DNA of 64,000 bases, from the NCBI RefSeq assembly GCF_020537505.1, contig NZ_JAJBMO010000019.1, positions 15,365 to 79,364 of the forward strand, in the 5' to 3' direction. Under the pieces are notes generated by a model. That model made no database searches. It saw nothing but the letters and a program-made list of their open reading frames with translations, and was not told the DNA's origin. Of this stretch, positions 53,603 through 63,180 are shown one piece after another. Positions within the stretch are counted from its first letter, which is position 1; every line of letters begins with the position of its first letter. The translations under genes and the position numbers were made by a program. The DNA is from Blautia glucerasea. GTDB lineage: Bacteria > Bacillota > Clostridia > Lachnospirales > Lachnospiraceae.

Positions 53603-54176
53603 ATATATTCTTATGCAGGATCCGGAATTTCGACATGTTCAGACAATTTCGGATGCCCGTGAAGCTGTAAAAATCTGTGATTATTCAGTAATAGATCTTG
53701 TGATTATGGATGTACAGACATTTCATAATCACGATGGGCTGAGCGCCGGAAAAATGATTAGGGAAAAGTACCCATATACAAAGGTATTGGTTGTTACGTC
53801 TCTGATCGATCCCAAGGTGCTGGAAAGGGCAAAACGTGGATGTGCGGACAGTCTCTGGTATAAAGATCACGGTGAAGAGGATATACGGAGTGTGATTGAC
53901 AGAACCTTAAATGGTGAGCGTGTATTTCCGGATATAACGCCAAAGGTGGAACTTAACTGGATCACAAGCGGTGATATCAGTCCAAGACAACTGGAGATGC
54001 TGCGTTTGTATATTCATGGGATGTCCTATTCGGAGATTGCAAGGAAAATGGATTGTTCGACTTCTGGGGTAAGGTGGAATTTTCAGGAAATGATTGCCAA
54101 GGCAGGATATAGCTGTAAGGAAGATCTGATAGCAGCTGCGTTGGAAAGCAAATTGATTGTAACCACACTGAAATAG
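53550..54176 (+). CDS. LuxR-family response regulator
   Basis: This 208-aa protein has a receiver domain (VLIVEDQKIMQKYFEYIL; phosphoacceptor Asp in LVIMDVQTF; Thr in VLVVTSLID) and a C-terminal LuxR-type helix-turn-helix (SPRQLEMLRLYIHGMSYSEI, STSGVRWNFQEMIAKAGY). The receiver's usual Lys is in SLWYKDHG. It is the third gene of the two-component operon. It may bind the GTATAC sites in its own leader. Confidence 0.88.
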   Translation: MVRVLIVEDQKIMQKYFEYILMQDPEFRHVQTISDAREAVKICDYSVIDLVIMDVQTFHNHDGLSAGKMIREKYPYTKVLVVTSLIDPKVLERAKRGCADSLWYKDHGEEDIRSVIDRTLNGERVFPDITPKVELNWITSGDISPRQLEMLRLYIHGMSYSEIARKMDCSTSGVRWNFQEMIAKAGYSCKEDLIAAALESKLIVTTLK

Positions 54177-54215
54177 AAAGGCATAGGCATATTCTGACAG
54201 GAAGGAGCTGAAGGT

Positions 54216-55067
54216 ATGAATAAATTTTCTGTTGCTGCATGTGTTTGTGCAGTACTGTTTGCTTTTAGTAACTATGGTGAAAGTGTGAGAGAAGTATCTG
54301 CCCAAGCTTCTGGGGCAGAAGAAGATCTGGCAATTTTGCAAGACATTATCAGAGAAAATGAATGCCAGGCTGGAATGGCATTTCTGGGCTACACTTATGA
54401 AACTGCAGATACATCAGAGATACTTGAATATACCAGGCAGGAAGAATTGGCTGCGGCTTATCCTTTTTTGCAGGATGGAACTGTTGTTGATGCAGGAGGC
54501 TATGAAATCTATGCGATTGTTCCAGGACTGGATTGTAAGATCAGTATTTATCCGGCTCAGATTACGGAAGAAGGGGAATATTTGGAAGATCTGAACAATC
54601 CATGGTATATGGGGCAAAAGAATGAAGTCATTATCCTGCGCTGCAATATGAGTGAGATTTTTTCTAATGTGATGGTTTCTGTGCAGAAGCAGAATATGAG
54701 TGCGCAATACCATCCTATGGTATCGTTAAAGGATGGACACCTTGCAGCGGAAGCCTACTGCTATGATTTTTCAATATATTATGATTGGGAGGAGTATCAA
54801 TCAGAGTATGATTTTTCATTAGATATAAATATTGCCAGAGACTTGATTGCGCAAACAGACGAGGTTAGTTATTACCTTGGCCTTGGAATGTCCCTATGGT
54901 ATACCGGTACGGAGGAGTATATTGAGGAAAGAAATTGTCCGGTATTTGTTATAGGGACAGATCATGAGGAACATTTTACAAAAGAAAAATATTATGCAGC
55001 AGGAGATAATGTGGTTTATTACTACGATCCGTTAGGTGATGCGTGGCTTTTGCTGGGAGCTGGCTGA
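54216..55067 (+). CDS. Exported protein downstream of two-component system
   Basis: This 283-aa protein has a signal peptide (FSVAACVCAVLFAFSNYG) and an acidic, Tyr-rich extracytoplasmic domain I do not recognise. It starts 39 bp after the response regulator, after GAAGGAGCTGAAG. It is probably part of the same transcription unit, so it may be a signal-binding partner or an output of the system. Its stop is 15 bp before the dispersed repeat at 55082. Confidence 0.7.
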   Translation: MNKFSVAACVCAVLFAFSNYGESVREVSAQASGAEEDLAILQDIIRENECQAGMAFLGYTYETADTSEILEYTRQEELAAAYPFLQDGTVVDAGGYEIYAIVPGLDCKISIYPAQITEEGEYLEDLNNPWYMGQKNEVIILRCNMSEIFSNVMVSVQKQNMSAQYHPMVSLKDGHLAAEAYCYDFSIYYDWEEYQSEYDFSLDINIARDLIAQTDEVSYYLGLGMSLWYTGTEEYIEERNCPVFVIGTDHEEHFTKEKYYAAGDNVVYYYDPLGDAWLLLGAG

Positions 55068-55081
55068 CAGAAGATTCATCA

Positions 55082-55122
55082 GGGCGTGCAGATTGCGGGA
55101 ATGATTTTTCAAACAGGCTTTA
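55082..55122 (-). repeat. Dispersed inverted-end repeat, half copy C
   Basis: The minus-strand 41 bp match the left part of copy A (17784) at all but about two positions, including CCTGTTTGAAAAATCATTCC. The right half is missing. Confidence 0.65.
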
Positions 55123-55165
55123 GTATATAACAGAGATCGATTAATTTGAGAAAGAGGAAGCAGAC

Positions 55166-55690
55166 ATGAATGATTTTTTAACAGAAAAAAATAAAAAAAC
55201 AGGAGTGTTAGGAAAACTGAAATGGGTTCTTTGCGTTTTCTGTATACTTTTTACTCTGGGAGCTATTGGCGCATCGGAGAAATATATTGGTGAAGGACGC
55301 TGGGGAATGGCAGCAACGGAGATTATATTGGGATTGTTATTTTTGTATCCAACTTTACGGGAAATCCAGAAAGCATTGAAGAAGAAAAAAGCCAGAGAAA
55401 TAGCCTGTTGGTTTGAATCTTATGCCCAAAGTACGCTCTCATTTGAGAAGTTTGAGACTGAGATGGGAAAAGATGCCGTAAGAAAACTGGAAAAAATGAT
55501 TGCAAAAGGATATATTCGGAATATTCAGATTGACAGAGAAGAAAATTATATATTGATCACTGCACCAAACAGACGTGTGAATGAGAAGATTTATATTACA
55601 GTTACCTGTCCCAGCTGCGGCGCAAAGAATCAGATAATAAAAGGCCGCCTGTGCAACTGTGAATATTGCGGACAGCGTCTCACTTTCTGA
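55166..55690 (+). CDS. Small membrane protein with C-terminal zinc ribbon
   Basis: This 174-aa protein has two transmembrane helices (about 18-38 and 47-65), a cytoplasmic helical part, and a C-terminal four-Cys ribbon (CPSCGAKNQII, CNCEYCGQ). AAGAGGAAGCAGAC precedes the ATG. The ribbon resembles that of the DUF4428 protein at 49624. Function is unknown. Confidence 0.7.
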   Translation: MNDFLTEKNKKTGVLGKLKWVLCVFCILFTLGAIGASEKYIGEGRWGMAATEIILGLLFLYPTLREIQKALKKKKAREIACWFESYAQSTLSFEKFETEMGKDAVRKLEKMIAKGYIRNIQIDREENYILITAPNRRVNEKIYITVTCPSCGAKNQIIKGRLCNCEYCGQRLTF

Positions 55691-55712
55691 CAGCAGATGC
55701 GAATTATTACAC

Positions 55713-55745
55713 AAGGGGCTGCCTGTTTCCGGCAGCCCCAATATT
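55713..55745. terminator. Terminator between convergent genes
   Basis: GGGGCTGCC and GGCAGCCCC form a GC-rich stem flanked by A/T sequence. Confidence 0.7.
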
Positions 55746-55774
55746 AGATAAGGGAAATTTCTCCTGCTGGATTA

Positions 55775-56608
55775 TCAGTGGCAAAGAAGAGTATTTAAAA
55801 GCTGTGAAATTGTCTGATTTAGTACAGGATGCCTGAGGTAAGGGGCAATCTGGTTCATAGGAGCCAGCACAAATTCACGATTCTGCATATCCGGATGGGG
55901 AACGTGAAGATCAGCAGTATCAATGATCTCCTGGTCATAAAACAGAATATCCAGATCCAGAGTACGGGGACCCCAGTGAATAATACGTTCCCGGTTCGCC
56001 TCCTGTTCCAGCTCATGGAGACGCACCAGCAATTCTTCCGGTGAAAGAAGGGTGCGCATTTTCAAAACTCCATTCAGAAATTCATCCTGATCGGTAACGC
56101 CATAAGGTTCTGTTACAAGATAATCAGAAACAGCCTCTATCCGGCATCCTTTTGTTTTATTCAAACCACGAATCCCATTATCAATAAATAGCTTTTTATT
56201 TCCCATATTAGAGCCAAAAGCAATGTATGCAGTATGCCATTTTCTTGTGATTTCCACAGATACGGTTTTCAGTGGAAGACCAACAGGAGCCCAGGGCTTC
56301 TCAATTTTCAGTGTGATCTGTTCCAGACCGGAAAGAGAGTCGAGCAGCATCTCTGCAAGATTTTCTGCAAGCGCTTCCAAAAGCTTAAAAGTATGTTTTT
56401 GGGTAAAATCCGTAATCATGTGGCTGACTTCTCCGTAATTAATAGAAGAAGACAGGTCATCCGTTAACCCTGCCTGACGTGTGTGCGTAAAGAGGGTGGC
56501 AGAAATAACAAATTTTTGTCCAAGTACATTTTCTTCCGGATAAACACCATGGTTGGCAAAAATTTCCAGTTCTTTAATTTCTATTTTATCAAATCTGGTT
56601 TCATCCAT
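55775..56608 (-). CDS. folBK: FolB-FolK fusion: dihydroneopterin aldolase / HPPK
   Basis: This 277-aa bifunctional enzyme has residues 1-120 as dihydroneopterin aldolase (LEIFANHGVYPEE, SSSINYGEVSHMI, FKLLEALAENLAE) and 127-277 as hydroxymethyl-dihydropterin pyrophosphokinase (TAYIAFGSNMGNKK, HWGPRTLDLDILFYD, VPHPDMQNREFVL). Together they convert dihydroneopterin to the pyrophosphate used by FolP. It is the last gene of the folE-HD-folP-folBK minus-strand operon. Confidence 0.95.
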   Translation of the reverse strand: MDETRFDKIEIKELEIFANHGVYPEENVLGQKFVISATLFTHTRQAGLTDDLSSSINYGEVSHMITDFTQKHTFKLLEALAENLAEMLLDSLSGLEQITLKIEKPWAPVGLPLKTVSVEITRKWHTAYIAFGSNMGNKKLFIDNGIRGLNKTKGCRIEAVSDYLVTEPYGVTDQDEFLNGVLKMRTLLSPEELLVRLHELEQEANRERIIHWGPRTLDLDILFYDQEIIDTADLHVPHPDMQNREFVLAPMNQIAPYLRHPVLNQTISQLLNTLLCH

Positions 56609-56658
56609 AACAGTTGTTCCTTTCTGTTGACTATTTACAATTTTGAAAAATTTGAATT

Positions 56659-57468
56659 TTAATTACAACCCAAAATTGCTTCTGTCATCTGGATCACGCG
56701 TCTGTTCTCCTTGACATCATGAACACGTACAAAAGAACAGCCCTTCATCACACCAATTACACTGGTAGCCAGTGTTCCCTCTACACGCTGGTCTACAGGC
56801 AGATCAAGTGCCAGTCCGATCATCGACTTGCGTGAGGTACCAAGAAGAACCGGAAAGCCCAGATTCTGGAAAAGCTCCAGATGCTTCATGGTTTCCAGAT
56901 TCATCTCAAATGTTTTTCCAAACCCAACCCCTGGGTCGAGAATGATTTTATCTTCTTTGATCCCTGCTTTTCTTGCAAGGTTGACACATTCCTGTGTTTC
57001 AGAAAGCATATCAATGAGAAAATTGTTATATTCTGTATTGGACTTATTGTGCATGAGACAGCATGCAGCATCGTATTTTGCAATTACAGCTCCCATTTTA
57101 GAATCATATTTTAATCCCCAGATATCGTTGACCAGGTCTGCGCCGGCCTGAATCGCGCTTTCTGCCACGCTGCTTTTGAAGGTATCTACAGAAATGGGAA
57201 CGTCAAAACGTTTTCTGACTGCTTCTATAACGGGTAAAACTCTCTGAGCTTCTTCCTCCGCACTGACCGGCGTGTGTCCGGGACGGGTAGACTCCCCGCC
57301 GATATCGATAATATCCGCACCATCCGCGATCATGGCTTCTGTATGCCGCAAAGCTTCATCTAAATGATTCCATTTCCCGCCATCGGAAAAAGAATCGGGA
57401 GTAATATTTAAAATTCCCATTATATAAGTGTGATTTTGTGTATCAAAAAAACGATTTCCAATTTTCAT
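56659..57468 (-). CDS. folP: Dihydropteroate synthase
   Basis: This 269-aa enzyme joins p-aminobenzoate to the pterin pyrophosphate; sulfonamides target it. Motifs are ILNITPDSFSDGGK, IIDIGGESTRPGHTP, LVNDIWGLKYD and LGTSRKSMIG. It is 50 bp upstream of folBK and 39 bp after the HD gene. Confidence 0.96.
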   Translation of the reverse strand: MKIGNRFFDTQNHTYIMGILNITPDSFSDGGKWNHLDEALRHTEAMIADGADIIDIGGESTRPGHTPVSAEEEAQRVLPVIEAVRKRFDVPISVDTFKSSVAESAIQAGADLVNDIWGLKYDSKMGAVIAKYDAACCLMHNKSNTEYNNFLIDMLSETQECVNLARKAGIKEDKIILDPGVGFGKTFEMNLETMKHLELFQNLGFPVLLGTSRKSMIGLALDLPVDQRVEGTLATSVIGVMKGCSFVRVHDVKENRRVIQMTEAILGCN

Positions 57469-57507
57469 AAACAGAAACCATCCTTTCTGTTAGATTTTTT
57501 AGAAGAC

Positions 57508-58005
57508 TCAATATTCAATTGTCAGGTTCTTTTTCTCAGAAGGCCAGTAACATTCTGAGGCTGCTGAACATGAAAAACAATTTCTGGATTTTTTATCAGC
57601 TTTATATAGCAGGTTTGACAATTTTTGGTCAGAACAATCGTTCCTGTGCTGACTGATCGCAGATAGTATTTCTTTTTTTTCCTGCTCTGTAAAGTGCAGG
57701 TCTGTCAGAATCTTTCCGGCTATTTCGGCTCCTGCAATGTCATGGGGAATACCCAACAGATATTGCTGCGCGCGGCCAATGTCATGAAGAAGAGCAGTGG
57801 CATAAATGATCTCCCTGGACAGATTAAGCTTGTCTTCCAGAGAATAAATATACATCAGCCTGGCAACATCCAGAAAGTGTTCAGGCGTATGTCTGCAGAA
57901 AATACGGTCTTTTTCTAGCTCTTGTATTTTCTCACAGTGTTTTTGGTAAAGGGGATGCCGCCAGATTAAAGAAATACGGTTTGTTTCGGGAAAAGAACTG
58001 TTCAT
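57508..58005 (-). CDS. HD-domain phosphohydrolase in folate operon
   Basis: This 165-aa protein has HD-domain residues: His in [15 protein letters not shown], the HD pair in [12 protein letters not shown], and later His/Asp in [12 protein letters not shown] and SQHRND. The C-terminus has a Cys cluster ([11 protein letters not shown]), which could bind metal. It overlaps folE by 4 nt (ATGA). A dihydroneopterin triphosphate dephosphorylation role would fill the missing step between FolE and FolB, but that is inferred from position. Confidence 0.8.
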   Translation of the reverse strand: MNSSFPETNRISLIWRHPLYQKHCEKIQELEKDRIFCRHTPEHFLDVARLMYIYSLEDKLNLSREIIYATALLHDIGRAQQYLLGIPHDIAGAEIAGKILTDLHFTEQEKKEILSAISQHRNDCSDQKLSNLLYKADKKSRNCFSCSAASECYWPSEKKNLTIEY

Positions 58006-58559
58006 TTTCCAACCATGGAAAGGAACATTTTCTGCAGCTCCTTATCTTCTTTAAAGGCTCCACGGGTTACAGTCGTAATTGTCTTGCTGCCTGGCTTTTT
58101 AACACCTCGCATGGTCATGCAGGTGTGTTCTGCTTCCAGCATAACCATGATTCCCTTCGGAGAGAGGGCACGCTCCAGAGCGTCCGCAATCTGCACCGTG
58201 AGGCGTTCCTGGATCTGCGGTCTTCTGGCATAAACCTCTACCGTACGTGCCAGCTTGCTTAATCCGGTGACTTTTCCATCGGGAATATAAGCCAGGTGTG
58301 CCTTACCATAAAAAGGCATCAGATGATGCTCACACATAGAGTAAAAAGTAATATCTTTTTCCAATACGATCTCATTATTTTCTACTGGAAACTGCTTCAG
58401 TAAATGGTGATCTGCTTCCTGATCGAGACCACCGTAAATTTCCTCGCACATACGCGCAATTCTGTCAGGAGTATCAATCAGTCCCTCCCGGGTAATATCT
58501 TCACCGATTCCTTCCAGAAGCAGACGGATGGCCTGTTCTACTTTTTGTTTGTCAACCAT
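58002..58559 (-). CDS. folE: GTP cyclohydrolase I
   Basis: This 185-aa enzyme converts GTP to dihydroneopterin triphosphate. The zinc and active-site segment [12 protein letters not shown] and the later [17 protein letters not shown] are intact. ATG 58559 lies behind AAAGGAGGTTTTTTT; the frame extends upstream without a site. It is the first gene of the folate operon. Confidence 0.95.
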   Translation of the reverse strand: MVDKQKVEQAIRLLLEGIGEDITREGLIDTPDRIARMCEEIYGGLDQEADHHLLKQFPVENNEIVLEKDITFYSMCEHHLMPFYGKAHLAYIPDGKVTGLSKLARTVEVYARRPQIQERLTVQIADALERALSPKGIMVMLEAEHTCMTMRGVKKPGSKTITTVTRGAFKEDKELQKMFLSMVGK

Positions 58560-59042
58560 TAAAAAAACCTCCTTTGTATTTGATTGCGGAGAGTATCCTT
58601 TGTTCAACCAAATCAGGGGAAGGTCATAAGATTCGAATATTGGCCTGATCAATATGTAAAAAAGGATATCTCCAATTGTGATAGAATGTATGTCGAAAAC
58701 ATTCCCTTGAGCCTGTTGAAAAAATCATTTCCGCAAATTGTAACGTGTATCTTGCAGAAAATCCCTTTCAGGCAGGCTCTGACACAATATGAGATATCCC
58801 TCTTATAGTGCTTGCAACGGGTGCGGATAATATACCGTAAGACGTGCTTTTCGTTTCAGTGACAACTCCCCATTCACCGAACACTTGACGCATAAAATCC
58901 TATTTTGCATATCATTCATTTCGAAAGTAAGTATATCACGTCTTTGGGAAATAGAAAAGAGTTTTTTCTTAAACAGGTTGCGAAAGGGTACCGTGGATAT
59001 TATAATAGGAACAGACAAAATTCACTGGAAGGAGTCAGTTTT
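58560..59042. other. Intergenic region between folE and aminopeptidase P genes
   Basis: This 483-bp region between divergent genes contains dispersed-repeat copy B (58709-58779). It must hold both promoters; I see no riboswitch-like structure or coding sequence I can support. Confidence 0.5.
58709..58779. repeat. Dispersed inverted-end repeat, diverged copy B
   Basis: GAGCCTG at 58709 is inverted as CAGGCTC at 58773-58779. Internal TTGAAAAAATCATTTCCGCA and CTTGCAGAAAA match copy A at 17784-17870. Confidence 0.6.
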
Positions 59043-60830
59043 ATGACAGTTAAAGAACGGATCACCGCACTTCGGGAAGTAATGGCAGAGAAGAAAATAG
59101 ATGCTTATCTTGTTCCTACAGATGATTTTCATGCATCCGAATATGTAGGAGAATACTTTAAGTGCAGAAAATATATTACAGGTTTTACCGGATCTGCCGG
59201 CAGAGCAGTCATCATGCAGGATATGGCTGGATTGTGGACTGATGGAAGATATTTCATCCAGGCAGCAGCACAGCTGGAGGGAACAGGTGTAGAGCTTTTT
59301 AAAATGGGAGAACCAGATGTCCCCACTGTGCACCAGTTCCTGGAAGAAAAATTAGGCGAGGGAATGTGCCTTGGTTTTGACGGAAGAACCGTCAGCGCCG
59401 AAGAAGCAGATGAACTGGCCGGACTTTTAGCAAAAAAAGGAGCTGCTCTTCAGACAGATTCTGATCTGGTAGGAGAAATCTGGGAAGACCGTCCGGCACT
59501 TTCCTGTGAACCGGTTATGGAACTGGATGTAAAATGGGCAGGCGAATCCCGTGCTGACAAATGTGCAAGAATCCGTAAATCAATGGAAGAGAAAGGTGCA
59601 GATGGATTTGTACTGACTTCTCTGGATGACATTGCATGGCTTTTGAATATTCGCGGTGGCGATGTACATTGCTGCCCGGTTGTTCTTTCTTATCTGGTAA
59701 TGACCAAAACAGAAATCAGGCTGTTTGCAAATGAAAAAGCATTTTCAGCTCCGATTCTGGAGGCATTATCAAAGGATGGTGTAACCATTCTGCCCTATGA
59801 CAGCATTTATGAATATGTAAAAACATTTACGAAAGACATGACAGTTCTTCTTTGTAAAAAGAAAGCCAACTGTCGTCTGGTAAACAGTATTCCGAAGGAA
59901 GTAACGATTCTGGATGAAGCCAACCTGACTTTTCTTCCAAAATCAATTAAAAATCCGGTAGAAGTAGAAAATGAACGTATCGCTCATATCAAAGACGGAG
60001 TTGCGCTTACCAAATTCATCTGCTGGCTAAAGAAAAATGCAGGCAAAATTCCAATGACAGAGTTAAGTGTAGGAGAGAAGCTGTACAGCTTCCGTGCCCA
60101 GCAGGAGAATTTTATCGGCAACAGCTTTGACCCCATTATTTCTTATGGCATTCATGCTGCCATCAACCACTATTCTGCAACGCCAGAGACAGATATTGCC
60201 ATTGAACCTGGTAATTTCCTTCTGGCAGACACAGGCGGACACTATTACGAAGGTACTACAGATACCACCCGTACGATTGTTATGGGCTCCGTGAATGACG
60301 AGCAGAAGAAATATTTTACCGCTGTTTTACGTGGCATGCTGAACCTTGGAAATGCCAAATTCCGTTATGGCTGTACTGGTGTAAATCTGGATTATCTGGC
60401 GCGTGGTCCGTTATGGGAAATGGGACAGGATTTTAATCATGGAACAGGACATGGAGTTGGTTATCTTCTGAATGTTCATGAAGGGCCAAACAGCTTCCGC
60501 TGGAGAATTATTCCAGGAGATAATGCAGTGCTGGAAGAGGGGATGATCACATCAGATGAGCCTGGGTATTATGTAGAAAACCAATATGGGATCCGTCACG
60601 AAAACCTGCTTGTATGCAAAAAAGCAGAGAAAACCCCATTCGGCCAGTTTATGTGCTTTGAACATCTGACTATGGTACCGTTTGATCTGGATGCTGTTGT
60701 TCCGGAGCTGATGACTGTGCAGGAACGGGCGCTTCTTAATAATTATCATGCACAGGTATACAAAAAGATTTCCCCATATCTGAAAGAAGAGGAAAAAGAG
60801 TGGCTGAAAGAAGCTACACGCGAAATCTGA
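59043..60830 (+). CDS. Xaa-Pro aminopeptidase (aminopeptidase P family, M24B)
   Basis: This 595-aa protein has two creatinase-like N-terminal domains and a C-terminal M24 pita-bread domain. The five metal ligands are visible: the two Asp in LLADTGGHYYEGTTDTTRT, His in FNHGTGHGVGYLLNVHEGP, Glu in ITSDEPGYYVE and Glu in IRHENLLVC. It removes N-terminal residues preceding proline. ATG 59043 follows GGAAGGAGTCAG; upstream in-frame codons lack a site. It is cytoplasmic. Confidence 0.94.
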   Translation: MTVKERITALREVMAEKKIDAYLVPTDDFHASEYVGEYFKCRKYITGFTGSAGRAVIMQDMAGLWTDGRYFIQAAAQLEGTGVELFKMGEPDVPTVHQFLEEKLGEGMCLGFDGRTVSAEEADELAGLLAKKGAALQTDSDLVGEIWEDRPALSCEPVMELDVKWAGESRADKCARIRKSMEEKGADGFVLTSLDDIAWLLNIRGGDVHCCPVVLSYLVMTKTEIRLFANEKAFSAPILEALSKDGVTILPYDSIYEYVKTFTKDMTVLLCKKKANCRLVNSIPKEVTILDEANLTFLPKSIKNPVEVENERIAHIKDGVALTKFICWLKKNAGKIPMTELSVGEKLYSFRAQQENFIGNSFDPIISYGIHAAINHYSATPETDIAIEPGNFLLADTGGHYYEGTTDTTRTIVMGSVNDEQKKYFTAVLRGMLNLGNAKFRYGCTGVNLDYLARGPLWEMGQDFNHGTGHGVGYLLNVHEGPNSFRWRIIPGDNAVLEEGMITSDEPGYYVENQYGIRHENLLVCKKAEKTPFGQFMCFEHLTMVPFDLDAVVPELMTVQERALLNNYHAQVYKKISPYLKEEEKEWLKEATREI

Positions 60831-60921
60831 TCAGACTCAATGGCCTTATCAGGAAGGTCTGAATGATTTTCTGACTATTGATTCTGTTATCTTAAAATAA
60901 AGAAAGAAGGAGTAAATTTAC

Positions 60922-61308
60922 ATGACATACAAAGAGAAAAAGCGTTCCATGTTTCTTGGGCTTCCATGGACCTTTACAACTTATACAGTAACAGATGAAA
61001 TCATTACTGTAGATTCCGGTTTGCTGAGAAAAGAAGAAAATGACTGCTACCTGTATAAAGTAATTGATGTTCGACTGGAAAACACTTTGCTGGAACGTAT
61101 TCTTGGACTTGGCACCATCCATTGCTTTACCGGTGATGTAACAGATCCTGATCTGAAAATCCAGCATATTAAGCATGCGAAGGAAATCAAGGACTATATT
61201 CTGAAACAATCTGAAGTCGAACGGATAAAAAGAAAAACGCTAAACACCCAGCACCTGGATGGAAGCCCTGGCATCAGCCAGATGGCTCAAACAGACAGTT
61301 GCCGGTAA
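60922..61308 (+). CDS. PH-domain protein (YdbS/bPH2-like)
   Basis: This 128-aa protein is largely a bacterial PH-like domain (FTTYTVTDEIITVDSGLLRK, YLYKVIDVRLENTLLERILG, DPDLKIQHIKHAKEIKDYIL), of the kind often found in membrane-associated proteins. No transmembrane helix is present. AAGAAGGAGTAAA precedes the ATG. Function is unknown. Confidence 0.75.
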   Translation: MTYKEKKRSMFLGLPWTFTTYTVTDEIITVDSGLLRKEENDCYLYKVIDVRLENTLLERILGLGTIHCFTGDVTDPDLKIQHIKHAKEIKDYILKQSEVERIKRKTLNTQHLDGSPGISQMAQTDSCR

Positions 61309-61338
61309 TCCTATAAACATAACAAACTCGATAACGAT

Positions 61339-61374
61339 GGCAGTCTTCAGGAATCCACTGAAGACTGCCTTTTA
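61339..61374 (+). terminator. Terminator after PH-domain gene
   Basis: GGCAGTCTTCAG and CTGAAGACTGCC form a perfect 12-bp stem followed by TTTT. Confidence 0.9.
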
Positions 61375-61499
61375 CGTGAAGTAAAAGATAAATGAAAATT
61401 AATATAACAGAAAGAAGAAACAAATATGTTAGAATAAAACAAAAACTTGCAGTAAACCTTTGCAAAGAGCACTTCATCAACCATACAAGGAGGTTATAC

Positions 61500-62717
61500 A
61501 TGAATAAAATGAAACTTTTTGCCAGAGTTCTGGTGCTTATGACAGCAATGACTTCCCCAATCCATGTATATGCAGCAGCCAGTCAGGCAGAATCAAATGC
61601 AGCTGAAAAGAACGTAGATATTGATAAATCAGTTAATCTGCAGAATTCTATTAACCTTACAGATGGATTAGCTGAAGAAAACCAGGCTTCCAATGTAATG
61701 TTCAGCCCAACAAGTCTTAACTTCGCCCTTGGTATGATTGCAGAAGGCGCCAAAGGCGAAACGAAAAACGCATTAAATGAATATTTAGGAACCGCTGATT
61801 TTGCAGCATATGCCAGAAAGTATATGAATGCAATTAAAAGCTACAATACAGAAGACGAAAATTATGGTTATACATCGAAATTAAAAATTGCAGATGCTTT
61901 ATGGGTAAATCATGGGCTGACTCTGCAGGATCAATTCCAAAAAAGTGCAGAAGATAATTTTAAAGCAAAAGCGGAAATTCTTGATTTTTCTGATAAAGAA
62001 AACACATGCAACACTATTAATGCATGGTGCAATGAAAATACAGATGGGCTGATTCCGGAAATTATGAAACCTGACATGCTTAATGAAAACAGTGAACTGT
62101 GTCTTACCAATTCATTATATTTTGAATCTGGATGGTCCCAGGGTCCATGGGACGTTTCCGACAAAAAAGAAAAATTCGGTGATAATGAAGAAACAGAATA
62201 CATGACAAGCATCGGCGATACTTACTATGAAAATGGCGCAGCAACAGCGTTCGAAAAATTTTATGCAAATAATCTGAGCTTCATTGGAATTTTGCCGAAA
62301 GCAGAAGGAAATTTTACTCTTGATGCGCTGGATATAGAAGGTCTTCTGAAATCTGAACCGGAGTACGATGAAGTTAATTGTAAAATGCCTAAGTTAAGCT
62401 TTGAAACAACAGCTGAGTTAAGTGATATCCTCGGTAAGACAGGACTTGAGAATATTTTTTCAGATGATGCTGATTTTTCAGGCATTGCAGATAAAGCGGT
62501 TCATGTCAGTTCTGTTTTACAGAAAACAAAACTGGAACTTGACGAAAATGGAACCAAAGCTGCCGCTGTGACTGCAGTGACAATGGAGTGCATGTCTGCA
62601 ATGGATACGGATCCGGTTGTAAAAGATGTTGAACTCACACGACCATTTGCATTTCTTATTTACGATAATATGAATGAGGAAGTGCTGTTTATGGGAAAAG
62701 TTTTAACAGTGCAATAA
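61500..62717 (+). CDS. Secreted serpin (serine protease inhibitor)
   Basis: This 405-aa protein has a signal peptide (FARVLVLMTAMTSPIHVYA) and a full serpin fold: NVMFSPTSLNFALGMIAEGA, ADALWVNHGLTLQ, LTNSLYFESGW, and the shutter and breach segment PFAFLIYD. The reactive-centre hinge ENGTKAAAVTAVT has small residues as in inhibitory serpins; the scissile region lies in MECMSAMDTD. It probably inhibits host or microbial serine proteases outside the cell. ATG 61500 follows AAGGAGG. Bacterial serpins are uncommon and usually horizontally acquired. Confidence 0.93.
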   Translation: MNKMKLFARVLVLMTAMTSPIHVYAAASQAESNAAEKNVDIDKSVNLQNSINLTDGLAEENQASNVMFSPTSLNFALGMIAEGAKGETKNALNEYLGTADFAAYARKYMNAIKSYNTEDENYGYTSKLKIADALWVNHGLTLQDQFQKSAEDNFKAKAEILDFSDKENTCNTINAWCNENTDGLIPEIMKPDMLNENSELCLTNSLYFESGWSQGPWDVSDKKEKFGDNEETEYMTSIGDTYYENGAATAFEKFYANNLSFIGILPKAEGNFTLDALDIEGLLKSEPEYDEVNCKMPKLSFETTAELSDILGKTGLENIFSDDADFSGIADKAVHVSSVLQKTKLELDENGTKAAAVTAVTMECMSAMDTDPVVKDVELTRPFAFLIYDNMNEEVLFMGKVLTVQ

Positions 62718-62743
62718 CAGAAATTAATATAGTAAAAAACAAG

Positions 62744-63180
62744 TCAGTTTGAACAAATATTAGTTTTATATCTGTAATTGCTGGGATTTTTGGCAGTATA
62801 CTTTTTGAATACACGTGAAAAATGGCTTTGTGAGGAAAATCCCAGATGCGTACTGATGGCAGAAAGTGATTTATCGGAATAGCGAAGCAGTTTTTTGCTT
62901 TGTCTATTTTTTCTGCATGAATCAGTTTTGAAGTATTTTTGCCGCCACGAATAGTATTTACCTGGTCTGTGAAATCAAGGATCATATGATATTGCAGGTT
63001 GATGATTCTGTCTGGAGAATTCAGAAACTCACATTTTTGAATGTAGGCATCACTTAACTGCATGGCATCTTCCACTGTCATTCCACCACGAATAGCAGTA
63101 CGGGAAGCGAGGGTTGTGCTTACAATAAAGGTATTTTTTACCAGCCGGATCTGGTCCGCTGCAAGAATCCCACCGCTGAG
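62744..63180 (-). pseudogene. AraC-family regulator remnant
   Basis: On the minus strand GGILAADQIRLVKNTFIVST leads to LSDAYIQKCEFLNSPDRI and MILDFTDQVNTIRGGKN, a typical AraC effector-domain end. After this the frame is broken; a second frame gives LSAISTHLGFSSQSHFSRVF with KKYTAKNPSNYRYKTN, the second helix-turn-helix. The first helix-turn-helix is deleted and the 5' end is cut at about 63180, where it abuts a GH3 fragment. It is non-functional as it stands. Confidence 0.8.

Noticed and set aside
58560..58710. Tetrahydrofolate riboswitch upstream of folE
   Set aside because: Looked for because folE is sometimes controlled this way; the leader does not show the conserved junction sequences.
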